Of a DNA stretch of 64,000 bases, positions 23,020 to 32,450 are shown in pieces. This DNA is from Volutella citrinella (lineage: Eukaryota > Ascomycota > Sordariomycetes > Hypocreales > Nectriaceae), in the NCBI GenBank assembly GCA_034401135.1, contig JAWZSP010000003.1, positions 3,038,001-3,102,000 of the forward strand. Reading direction: 5' to 3'. The translations under genes and the position numbers were made by a program. Within the stretch, counting starts at the first letter, position 1; every line of letters starts with the position of its first letter. The notes below the pieces were generated by a model. The model had not been told where the DNA came from, did not search any database, and worked only from the letters and a program-made list of their open reading frames with translations.

Positions 23020-24188
23020 TTAACACACATGTTCGGGTGGAGGGACCTCGCCGTCCTTGGCGCCTAAGTCTGTCTTCAAGATTCTGCCAAACTGTTCCAG
23101 CAGCACCTCGAAACAGATCTTGGTGATGGCAGGGTCGTAACGGCCCTTGCTCAGTTCGTCGCGGATGAAGGCGTGCTGTGCCCAGGCGAATTCGTGGAAG
23201 CTGAAGACGACACCAGCCTCGCGCAGCTTGGCGCGAATAAGATCGCGACCTGCGTCTGGGACGTGCGTGTCCTTGATGCCGAAGATCATGGATACCTCTC
23301 CCTTGAAGCGGTGGAACAGATCCAGGGTGTGGTTGCTGCTGGGAGGGGCGGAAGCAGACGTGTTGGGAGCGTCGTAGGGCCCCAGTGTACGAGAGTGAAT
23401 GTCTGTGGCGAAATAAGCCACGGTAGCAGTAATGCGAGGGTCAAGCTATGGTCTGAGTGAGCGCGGAATCGAAATGAAGCCTTGGAATTCTGTCACGTAC
23501 AGCGGCGCGAACGGCCAGATGACCACCCAGACACATGCCGGTAGCGCCGATGAGCCCGGTGCAGGTGGGCAGAGACAGGAGGTGATCAACCGTTGCGTAC
23601 GAGTCGGCGTCATAAGACTCCAGCGTCTTTGAGTACACACTAGGTTAGACTTGAAGACGACAAGAGTGGCGGGCTGGCGGAGCAGACCTTCTGAATCTTG
23701 AACTGGTTGCCACGATCGGTGTCTTCTACATCGTACTTGAGGGGCTCGGGGCCGACGAAGTCATGGTACGAGGATGGGGCAGCAACAATGTAGCCCTGGC
23801 CAGCAATCTGACGGGCGAAGCGAGCAACAGGGCCAGTGACTGTGAAATAGATTCATCAGAATCGCAGCTGTGTTGTTTGGCAATGAAAGCCATGGGTGGT
23901 AAGTAGGTAGCTACCTTGGTAGATTTCGCTGAAGAGGGCGACACCAGGGAAACGCCTGGAGGGCTTCATCAGATTGACATCCTATAAGAATCCAGGGAAC
24001 GGGGGTCATGCGAGAAACGTACGCATTGGGATATCCGGGGATGGTGGGATGGAAGACGAAGATTCCTGTCATGGCTGTAAGCTACACGTGCAGCTGTTGC
24101 TGCTCGGGGCAAGAGCTTGCTCACGCATAGAGCTGTCCTTGCCATTGGCAGTCGTCGGGACGTCAACGTGGGATTCTTTGATTAACAT
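23020..24188 (-). CDS. Dienelactone hydrolase family protein
   Basis: Six exons on the minus strand (24188-24125, 24074-24023, 23955-23915, 23839-23688, 23626-23501, 23445-23020) encode 286 aa; the five introns are 50-75 bp and GT-AG. The product is an alpha/beta hydrolase of the carboxymethylenebutenolidase family. A catalytic triad is visible: the nucleophile Cys135 in GATGMCLGGHLA, Asp204 in GIKDTHVP and His236 in WAQHAFIRDE. The N-terminal strand GIFVFHPTIPGYPN and the oxyanion segment FSEIYQVTGPVARFARQ are typical. No signal peptide is seen, so it should be cytosolic. Fungal members hydrolyse dienelactones from aromatic breakdown or act on other esters; no other ring-cleavage genes are nearby, so the substrate is open. 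The short exons near the start make the gene easy to mis-predict. Confidence 0.88.
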
Positions 24189-25261
24189 GGTTTTTGTATG
24201 ATCTCAGTATATTGGAGGATAAATCGGTATGAGAGGTATCTGGACAACTTTATCTCAGAGACGGGATGCTGATGCCCTGGGTTTTGTGTCTGTCGTCAAG
24301 GAGGGGCCTGTTGAAGCTACCCCTCGGTGGATCGCGGGACCGGGAGGCGCTAATTGGTTGCAATTTCTTGGTCATCGGTGACCACTCCAACGGTCGCTCC
24401 GGCCGCCGAACATGCCGGAGCCGGGGAAATGATCCTTCCGGGAAGCAGCTCATGACCCACTGTCACCTGGGGGTGATGGCACAAGACTCGGACTGCGTGC
24501 CTCGCTCATACGTGTTTGCCGCAAGTTTGATGCGGTCAGTACCTTGGGCAGGTACCTAGGAGCTACTTATAGCTGCCATCTAGGTTTTAGTAATACTACT
24601 TAGTAGTAGTAGGTTCAACCTGCTCCTACGGTATTTAGTCATCCGAGGTGCCTTCTTTATGCAGTGCTACAGCAAGATGTAGGTACGTATGTGCCACTGT
24701 GCACATTACCCAGTTTTGCTCAGCACAGGGAGCATGCTTTGCAGTGCTAGTGGCTTGGGCGCCGGGGTGTGGCGCCTTGTTCTGTGAACCCTCGTGGCTC
24801 CCGCCCTCCAGTGGCCTGTGACCAGCGACGCACTGTGACCTGGTTGGCCAGCCCCGTCGGCTGGTCGACATCACAGGGATCTGCCACTTACAGCGTACTT
24901 GTCCTATCCATCGACCCACCACTTTTTTGGCGGCACTCGATTCCCAACAATCATCTACCCAGAGTTGCTCTGTCTCCTGGACCGACCGACTGACGGACAT
25001 TGCAGACGGACGGACGGACGAACGACCAACAGACACGCTACAAACCGCCTGGCCATTTCCCTGCCTCCCGTCCCTATCCTGCTGCCGGGTTCTTGGATCC
25101 ATCCCGCGACCTCTAAGCTCCAACTACGTAGCTGCCGGGGTTGCCAGGGTTTGAACACCAACCCCCGACTTGATGCTCCTCCCAAGCTGCATCCGCCTCC
25201 GCCTCCTCCACCCCCAGAGCTAGAGCTTCTTCTCACCATCGCAAGCTCAGAAACACCAACT
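24189..25261. other. Divergent promoter region, DLH / SEY1
   Basis: 1.07 kb between the start codons of the dienelactone hydrolase (minus) and Sey1 (plus). The last 80 bases are CT-rich, a probable Sey1 leader. A small TACTACTTAGTAGTAGTAGG string lies at about 24594-24613. No gene is supported. Confidence 0.5.
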
Positions 25262-28062
25262 ATGAACGGTCCACAGATTGCTGGCGGCGACAAGCCGGCC
25301 GGCGCCAACACCCCCTATGAGCAATGCGTCCAGGTTGTTGACGAGGACAAGGAGTTCAAGTATGCCGTTCCCACCCCGCGCCTGATGTCGTCCACCGCCT
25401 CTTACTGACTGGGGTTTGCCTTGTGCCTATCTAGTGACGACATCAACGAATACCTTCAGCTCACCAATGTGGCCGATGCGGGCTTCAACTACCACCTCAT
25501 CTCCGTCTTCGGTTCTCAATCCACCGGCAAGTCAACCTTGCTCAACCACTTGTTCGGCACCGACTTCTCTGTCATGTCCGAGACGGAGCGTCGCCAGACT
25601 ACCAAGGGTATCTGGATGTCCAAGAACAAGCGCGACGTCAGCGCCGGGACCAAGATGGCCGACAACATCCTCGTCATGGATGTCGAGGGTACTGACGGTC
25701 GCGAGCGCGGTGAGGACCAGGACTTTGAGCGCAAGAGCGCTCTGTTTGCCCTTGCTACCAGCGAAGTGCTCATCTTGAATATTTGGGAGCACCAAGTTGG
25801 CCTGTATCAGGGTGCCAACATGGGCCTGCTGAAGACGGTGTTTGAGGTGAACCTGCAGCTCTTCCTCAAGGACAAGCAGTAAGTCTAGCTCTCCGGCCTG
25901 CGCGCGGCGGCGTGGGAGAGACCCGAGGCTAACCGGTGCACTCTTTTTGCCATAGGTCTACCCCGAGATCCCTCCTCTTCTTCGTCATCCGTGACCACCT
26001 GGGCGTTACACCTCTCGGTAACCTGCGCACGACACTGACCCAAGATCTGTCCAAGATCTGGTCTTCCATCTCCAAGCCTCAAGGACTCGAGCACTCGCGC
26101 ATCGAGGACTACTTCGATTTCGGCTTCGCTGCGCTTCCCCACAAGATCCTACAAGCAGACAAGTTTACGGAGGAGGTTGCGAAGCTGGGCACGCGATTCA
26201 TTGCCGGCAGTCGCCACAACAATGCCGATGCCCACGGCGACCATGAGCTCGAGGGCGGTGTCTTCTTGCCCGAGTATCACCGGCGAATCCCTGCAGATGG
26301 CTTCTCGGTTTACGCCGAGGGCATCTGGGATCAGATCGTCAACAACAAGGATCTCGATCTTCCCACCCAGCAAGAACTTCTCGCCCAGTTCCGGTGTGAC
26401 GAAATATCCCGTGAAGTTCTGATTAATTTCGACCTCGTCATTGCGCCGCTCGAGGAGAAGCAGTCTGAGGCTGCCAAGCTGGGCCAGCCCACTGTGCTCC
26501 CCGACCTCGGCACTGCGGGAAGTCAAGCACGTGAGAAGTGTATCCAGGCATTCGTAGGCCAGGCCAGTCGATATCACAAGGGCGTGTATGCTCGGAAGAG
26601 GCAAGAGTTGGAAGGGAAGATCGACACCCGTCTCAAGGCGCTGTACCAAGGCCAGCTTGCCGCCGCGCACAAGGCTGGCGTTGCCGCCTTTAGCGAGGCG
26701 GTCTCGAGCAAGGTTAAGGCCGGTCAGAAGGCCGGCGGCGCCTACGAGTTTGCCGAGATTGTTGCCAACGAGAAGCGAAAGACGCTCGAGATCTTCAAGA
26801 TCGAGGCAGACAGCCTCCTCATGAAGGACGTCACCTGGACCGACTTCAAGTCTCAGCATGCGCTGTTTGCGAAGGAGCTGGACGAGGTCAGCGGCAAGCT
26901 GCGCAAGGAAGAGATGCGACGTCTTGCCACCCGCGTGGAGCGTTGGGTGAAGTCACGTCTCGGCGATGCCGTTGGCCTGGAGTTCAACAAGCTCGGTAGT
27001 GGCAGAGCAGGCACCGGCGCTCCTGAGACCGGCGAGAAGCCCGCCACCGAGAAGGACCTCTGGGACCGCATCTGGACAGTTTTTACTGGCATTGTAAAGG
27101 AGGCTGAGGTGCGATTTGCCGACCGGGCCAAGAGCTTCGACGCCAGCGACGAGGAGGTTGAGGTTGGCACGTGGCGTCTACGCCGCAAGAGCTGGACTGC
27201 TCTGCGCGAGAAGATTGACGAGGAGGTGATGGAGGGCAACATTCTCATGAAGCTTAGAGAGAACTTTGAGGACAAGTTCCGTTACGACGAGGCCGGCGTG
27301 CCGCGCATCTGGCGTCCCAGCGACGACATTGAGGGTATCTACACCAAGGCTCGCGAGTCGACGCTCACGCTCGTCCCTCTTCTATCGAGGTTCCGGCTTT
27401 CCGCGACTCTCGCGCCCCCGGACCTCCCCGGTTTCATCGGCGGTCAGCCCAGCGGCGTGGAGCCTGGCGACGAGGAGGACCTCGCCCCTATTGGCGGCAT
27501 CGACGAAGAGGACGGCAAGAGCCTGGAGGAGGAGATGACTGTTCTCAGCGAGAGCAAGCGCCAGGACCTGGTCGTGCGCTTCAAGAAAACAGCCGACGGG
27601 GTCTACGTCGAGGCCAAACGTGGCGCCATCGGCGGTGTGGCCCAGGTGCCATGGTACTTTTACGGAATCCTCCTGGCCCTGGGCTGGAATGAGATTCTCA
27701 TGGGTAAGTCAACTAGTCTGGATTTCCCCCCTTTTCTTTGCGGAGAGCTCTGTTGCTAACATTCGGTCACTTAAGTGCTGCGCAACCCCTTCTTGTTCAT
27801 CCTGATCATCATGATCATGGGTGGCACCTATGTTGCCCATACCCTCAACCTCTTGGGACCAATGATGCAGATGGGCAATGCGGCCGCGACCCAGGGCATC
27901 GATATCGCCAAGCAGCAACTCCGCGACTTCATCGCAAACTCTGACACAGCTCGCCAGGCTGTGGGCATGCCGGCACGCGACAGCGACAACATCAGCCTGG
28001 ACACGCTCGACAGCCAGGGCAGGAGGACGAACTCGACGAGGGATGATGTGGATGACATCTAA
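25262..28062 (+). CDS. SEY1: Sey1, atlastin-like GTPase for ER fusion
   Basis: Four exons (25262-25359, 25435-25878, 25956-27703, 27776-28062) encode 858 aa, the usual length of fungal Sey1. The N-terminal dynamin-like GTPase domain has the P-loop GSQSTGKST (about 59-67), the switch region [14 protein letters not shown] and the G3 motif [16 protein letters not shown] follows the second intron. A long helical bundle occupies the middle. Two closely spaced hydrophobic hairpins near the C-terminus ([17 protein letters not shown], then [20 protein letters not shown]) anchor it in the ER, and the soluble C-tail supports fusion. Sey1/RHD3/atlastin proteins drive homotypic ER membrane fusion. The last intron falls between the two hydrophobic segments. 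The gene converges on RNase H2A with 231 bp between stops. Confidence 0.95.
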
Positions 28063-28293
28063 TGGCACTGGTCTCTTTGTACTCTAGTCTTAGACCTGGC
28101 CATGTATGAATAACGTGCAGGATATAATGTCTACTTGTTCCAACACCAAAAAACCCAAGCTGCCCAAATTAGAACCGCTTCCCAATGTGCAGAGACCGTG
28201 CCTAACCGTGCTATTTGCCTTTTATAGATCCCAAATTCAATCCTCGAGTGACCATAGAACGCCAATTAGAAATGCTGCCCCCAGTTGTCGAGC

Positions 28294-29328
28294 TTAGAAT
28301 GCCTCGAGTCCGGTAGCCGTGCCGTACCAGCTTCCCAGCTCTGACGCCGTCTTGTCCCCGTCGTTGGTGGAGAAGAAGTCGGTCAGCTTGCTCGTCTCGC
28401 CGTCGTCTTCAGCTGGCCACTCCACCTTGACGTGGTTGGGCTTGGCTTCTAGCATGTCCTTTGCCGTGCCCCAGCTGAACCGGCACTCAGGGCCCCAGCC
28501 GAAGACTGGGTGCATGTTCGATCTCATCCAGCTCGTGCAGCGGCCGTCGGAAGGGTAGCCCGAGCCCCAGCCCATGCCGGCCTCCTCGTCCCAGTCCTCA
28601 CCGTCGGCGGCGGCGCGGGCCTGATAGAGGACCTCGAGAGCAACGTCGCGCGTGACCTTGGCACAGACGGAGGCGGCGCTGACGCAGGCGTACAGGCTGT
28701 CGGCCTTCTTGGCGACGGTGATCTTTGCCGTGGGGAAGACGCGCTGCAGCTTGGTCTGGTAGGGGCCGGGCTGGCCGATCGTGTCGACGTAGATTTCCTG
28801 GATGTTGACACCCTTTGCGTAGACGGCCTTGATGAGGTCTACGGTTGCGCCCATGGCCTGGGCATTGAGGTTGTACGAGGCTGGGCGCATCATGTTGGCC
28901 GCAATGTCGCGGGCGGAGAGCGCGGCGGTGGCCCAGCCGCAAGAGTCGTAGAGGTCGGAGCCGCTGGTGCAGAGGGTGCGCATGAGGTCGGCGCGGAAGG
29001 CCGGCGTCAGGACCTTGGAGTCGTCGAAATGGTGCGTCTCGCGGAGGAGTGCATCGGATTGCTCGATGGGGAGGAAGAAGACGCCGTAGACCATGGGGCC
29101 GAGGACAGGGCCACGACCGGCCTCATCAACGCCGAGGCAGCATGGCGGCGCCGAGGAAGGGTCGGACGGGTCGGTGGGCTGCAGGGCGGGGGGTATAGGT
29201 GAGAAGTGCGAGTAGGAGGCGCCCGAGAGGAGAGTCTCGCGATGGACCGAAGGTGGGATGAAGGCGGAGTCGGCAGCGGGAGCGTCGGCGAGGACCTCGT
29301 CGACAGGTTGCGAGTCTGAGCCAGCCAT
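28294..29328 (-). CDS. RNH201: Ribonuclease H2 catalytic subunit A
   Basis: A single exon of 344 aa, from the ATG at 29326-29328 (MAGSDSQPVDEV); the frame stays open 81 codons upstream, but that part is unlike the family and lies in the promoter. The type 2 RNase H fold is clear: GVDEAGRGPVLGPMVYG carries the first metal-binding Asp-Glu pair, HFDDSKVLTP follows, IYVDTIGQPGPYQ carries the next Asp, and KKADSLYACVSAASVCAKVTR holds a further conserved acidic residue and substrate-contacting part. RNase H2 removes ribonucleotides from DNA and RNA-DNA hybrids in the nucleus, in a complex with subunits B and C. The gene is divergent from the CENP-C gene across 485 bp with paired MCB boxes, suggesting G1/S expression. 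Confidence 0.95.
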   Translation of the reverse strand: MAGSDSQPVDEVLADAPAADSAFIPPSVHRETLLSGASYSHFSPIPPALQPTDPSDPSSAPPCCLGVDEAGRGPVLGPMVYGVFFLPIEQSDALLRETHHFDDSKVLTPAFRADLMRTLCTSGSDLYDSCGWATAALSARDIAANMMRPASYNLNAQAMGATVDLIKAVYAKGVNIQEIYVDTIGQPGPYQTKLQRVFPTAKITVAKKADSLYACVSAASVCAKVTRDVALEVLYQARAAADGEDWDEEAGMGWGSGYPSDGRCTSWMRSNMHPVFGWGPECRFSWGTAKDMLEAKPNHVKVEWPAEDDGETSKLTDFFSTNDGDKTASELGSWYGTATGLEAF

Positions 29329-29813
29329 GGTGATGGCTAAGGATTGGCAGTGGAGGTTGATTTGAGCAACTACTGATTGGTCATGAGGAGATGGTGTTGG
29401 ATAAGAAACGGCGAATGAAGAAGGAAACCACACTTTGGAATCCGACACTCGTGGTTGTCGAAGCCCCTCGACGCGTCTGCGCTGCGGGAGACGCGTTGAG
29501 CTCTTTAGCGTGCTCCAAGGCCACTGCCCAAGGCTTGGACACTGGACAGCCACACCCCAGTGGCCCACCACAGGGGTCTACAAGCCCAGCGCCACAGCAT
29601 GAACAACACCTGCCTCGCGTCAACAGAGGCGCGTAATTATCCAAACGCCATTCGCATTCAACGACAGCCCACCTACACCTACACCCACACCCGCGCACGA
29701 AATCGGAACCCTTTGGCATCCAGAGATCCCGCCCGCCCAGGCCATAGACCTTCCAAGCCAAACGCTGGACACTCTGAACTCGAAACCCGGACCGCAATTC
29801 GACCTGCGCCACC
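29329..29813. promoter_or_regulatory. Bidirectional promoter, RNH201 / CENP-C
   Basis: 485 bp separate the two divergent start codons. The centre holds two perfect ACGCGT boxes, with further CGCGT cores at about 29616 and 29630. There is no room for another gene, so both genes must take their promoters from here. Confidence 0.6.
29471..29496. promoter_or_regulatory. Two MCB (MluI cell-cycle box) elements
   Basis: ACGCGT occurs at 29471-29476 and 29491-29496, exactly 20 bp apart start to start, about two helical turns. This palindrome is the core site of the MBF (Mbp1/Swi6-type) G1/S factor of fungi. Single copies occur by chance elsewhere in the window; a close pair between two chromosome genes is less expected. 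Function is inferred. Confidence 0.5.
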
Positions 29814-31982
29814 ATGGCGCGAGCTGTTGCTCCTGGCAGGCGCTACACGGCCGAGCCGCCTGAGGCATTCCACGAGTTTGGTGTCCGTGGTCGGTAAGTT
29901 GTGAGCGCGAGCGAGACAATGCGCCATTGCGATTGCCCTCTACCTGCTGGCGATGCTGACCAGGGGGGCTTGTGTAGAAAAACGGGCGTATTCCTTCGCG
30001 ACGATGGCGAGCGCGACGAGGACGGCATGCAGCCGTTGGATGTGCTGTCTTCGCCCGAAAAGGAGTCACCACCCATGCTCAACGGTCGTGACGATTCCGA
30101 TAGCGATGACGGGAGTGTCGAGATGGATATCCCCTCGAGTAAGTTTGCGACACAACATGACCGGGAAGAGATCCTCGGGGCGCTAACACACTTCCCAGGC
30201 GCGGGACCTGGTCCTCAGACGCTACTCAAGGGGCGCGGAAGCCTCCCGTATCCCATTCCTCGAAGCCGATCGCCTCTCAAGACGAGCCTCATGTCACCCG
30301 CGCGGAGGAACCCCCACTTTGACCGCCTGTCGTCGCCGTCGCGGGGTTCATCCTTCGAAGAGCAGGACCATACGGTGACGCGAAAGATCAACTTTGCCTC
30401 TAACAGACCAAAGAGTGGCCTGAGCAAGTCCATCACGAACGGAATCAACGGAAATTACCCTGACGAGGCAGACGAGGAAGACGATTATGCGCTTGGAGAA
30501 GCGGGCGAACACATGGATCTGCTGGAAGAGTCTATTCAAATGGTGGAAGCCTTTGCTACATCTCCGCCACCCGAAGAGGAAGATGCTCCCGAGATTAGCG
30601 ATCTTCCTTCAGGTGGAAGCGATGAGGATAGCGTTGAGGAGCCGGTTCAAGCGCCCCCCACAAAGGCTGGCCGACGAGGAAGGCCGCCAAAACGGGACAA
30701 GAAGTCCTCCGAACCGGTGCATTCAGACCCGGTAGACTCCCCTGCTGCAGTTGCACAACCGGCCAAGAAGGCCAGAGGGAGGCCAAAGGCAAACGGCGCA
30801 CCAAAATCGCCGGCTCCGGTAACCAACAACAAGAAGCGGCAGCTGGATCGGGTTCTTGACACAGGGAGCGATGACGACCAGCCCGAAGACGCCGACGAGG
30901 AATCTCCAAGGGCTAAGAAGCCGCGCCAGTCCAATCCAAAGACGAAGGCGAAGGCGAAGGCGAAGGCGGCCAGCCCAGAACCCCGAAACCCTGTGAAGGC
31001 GACGAAGCCAACCACTGTCAAGCAACAGGCCAAGCCACCAGGCAAACCGGGCAGGCCAGGCAGGAAGCCCAAGGCGATGCCTGCAAGGGACGAACCAGAT
31101 ACTGCAGACGTATCCATTGCGGCCATCCAGCGCGGGCCACCTATGCCCAAGGCCAACGGGCTGGTATCTGTTCGCCACGACTTGGACAGCGTCACACAAA
31201 CTAGGTCAGGACGACACTCATTCAAGCCGCTCAAGTACTGGGCAGGCGAGAGTGTCGTGCGTGAAGATCAAGAGCAGCAAGATCTGTTTGCAAAAAACCG
31301 CTTTACACTACCCACTGTCAAGGATGTGATCCGGATTGAGGAGGAGGAGGTGAGCTGGAAACGGCCAAAGGGTCGCCGTGCAAAGGCAAAGCCGGCCAAA
31401 GCGCCGGCGCCGGTGCCCGAAGAGCTTGAGCCCGAGGAGTGGGAGCTTGATCCCGGTGTCGTGGATGGCGAGGTGATAGTATGGGAACCCGAGCACGAAG
31501 AGCACCCGCCGGCCGAGGATGAGCCCGTCGTAATGGCGGAGGAGCGCGTAGCCCTTGCGGCCGGCGCCATCGAGACGCAAGACATTAGAGAAGCGACGTT
31601 CCGATTCGCCAAGACGCTCGTCATGCCCTTTATCGGCGCTGGCGTCGTCGACTTGCCGCCTGGCGCAGAGAAGCGGCCAAAGAACTCGCGCAAGATGCAT
31701 ATGGTCTTCTTCGTGCACACGGGAAAGGTGCTCGTGACGGTCAACGAGGCACAGTTCCGCATTACAGCGGGAGGCATGTGGTTCGTGCCGAGAGGTATGG
31801 AATGAGCCCCTAGTAGCCCCTTTGATGCCATGGAGAGGGACGCAATGCTAACCCTGGACTGCGCAGGAAACTACTACAGCATCACCAACGACTACGACGT
31901 GCCGTCACGCATCTTCTTCTCTCAGGGCTGTGAGGTTGCGCCCTTGCAAGACGGCGACCAGTCGCAGATGTCCATGATGTGA
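29814..31982 (+). CDS. MIF2: Mif2 / CENP-C inner kinetochore protein
   Basis: Four exons (29814-29893, 29978-30138, 30199-31794, 31867-31982) encode 650 aa. The N-terminus matches fungal Mif2 (FHEFGVRGRKTGVFLRDDG, then EDGMQPLDVLSSPEK), the region that contacts the Mis12/MIND complex in this family. Several basic AT-hook-like patches follow (RRGRPPKRDKK, KKARGRPK, GRPGRKPK) plus a KAKAKAKAKA run from a GGCGAA-type hexamer repeat. The CENP-C signature RSGRHSFKPLKYWAGE lies at about 417-432 and binds the CENP-A nucleosome tail. The C-terminal cupin dimerisation domain (MVFFVHTGKVLVTVNEAQFR, GGMWFVPRGNYYSI, RIFFSQGCEV) closes the protein and is split by the last intron. It is the centromere scaffold linking CENP-A chromatin to the outer kinetochore. 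Intron 2 (60 nt) keeps frame and lacks a stop. Confidence 0.93.
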
Positions 31983-32450
31983 TGACGGCCGGTGCATAGT
32001 TCGTGTATATACCTTTCGGATGGCAGGACGTTCTTGTCCTTATCCATCTCTACGATACCAAGGGCGGTGTAGATTTTTGAGAGGGTCGGGCTGGTGTTCA
32101 CTGATGCGGTTTCTTTTGTTACTGCAAGCTTGAATGACATCAAGAGCGAGGAGAATTTGTCACGGCAGATGCGAAGAGGCAGTTTATCATGAGTTAATGT
32201 ATGTATCGAGAGCACAACATATCTATGCGAGAGTGGGCAACAAGGATATATGTATTGGGGGCTGAGGAGGGTGTTGTGACAAAGGTCATGCATAAGTCCC
32301 TATCTACACAAGACTGGACGGGTTTGCCTGACCTCTGGGCCTGATTACCTTTCTCCATTTGTTTTTGGACATGACGATTATGAACAGCCTCGAACCCACG
32401 AGGCGGTAGGAACTGATAGTACATGAGAGAACAGAGAATCCCGCTCGTGC
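31983..32450. other. Convergent intergenic spacer
   Basis: 468 bp between the stops of the CENP-C gene (plus) and the Yme2 gene (minus). It is fairly AT-rich, consistent with two 3' UTRs. No other feature seen. Confidence 0.6.

Noticed and set aside
28510..29202. 230-codon plus-strand open frame
   Set aside because: Antisense to RNase H2A, with the same bias artefact.
28294..29571. Longer RNase H2A with an 81-residue N-terminal extension
   Set aside because: The extension runs over the MCB boxes and promoter, lacks family similarity and is Trp/Ser/Pro-rich; the internal ATG at 29328 gives the usual N-terminus.
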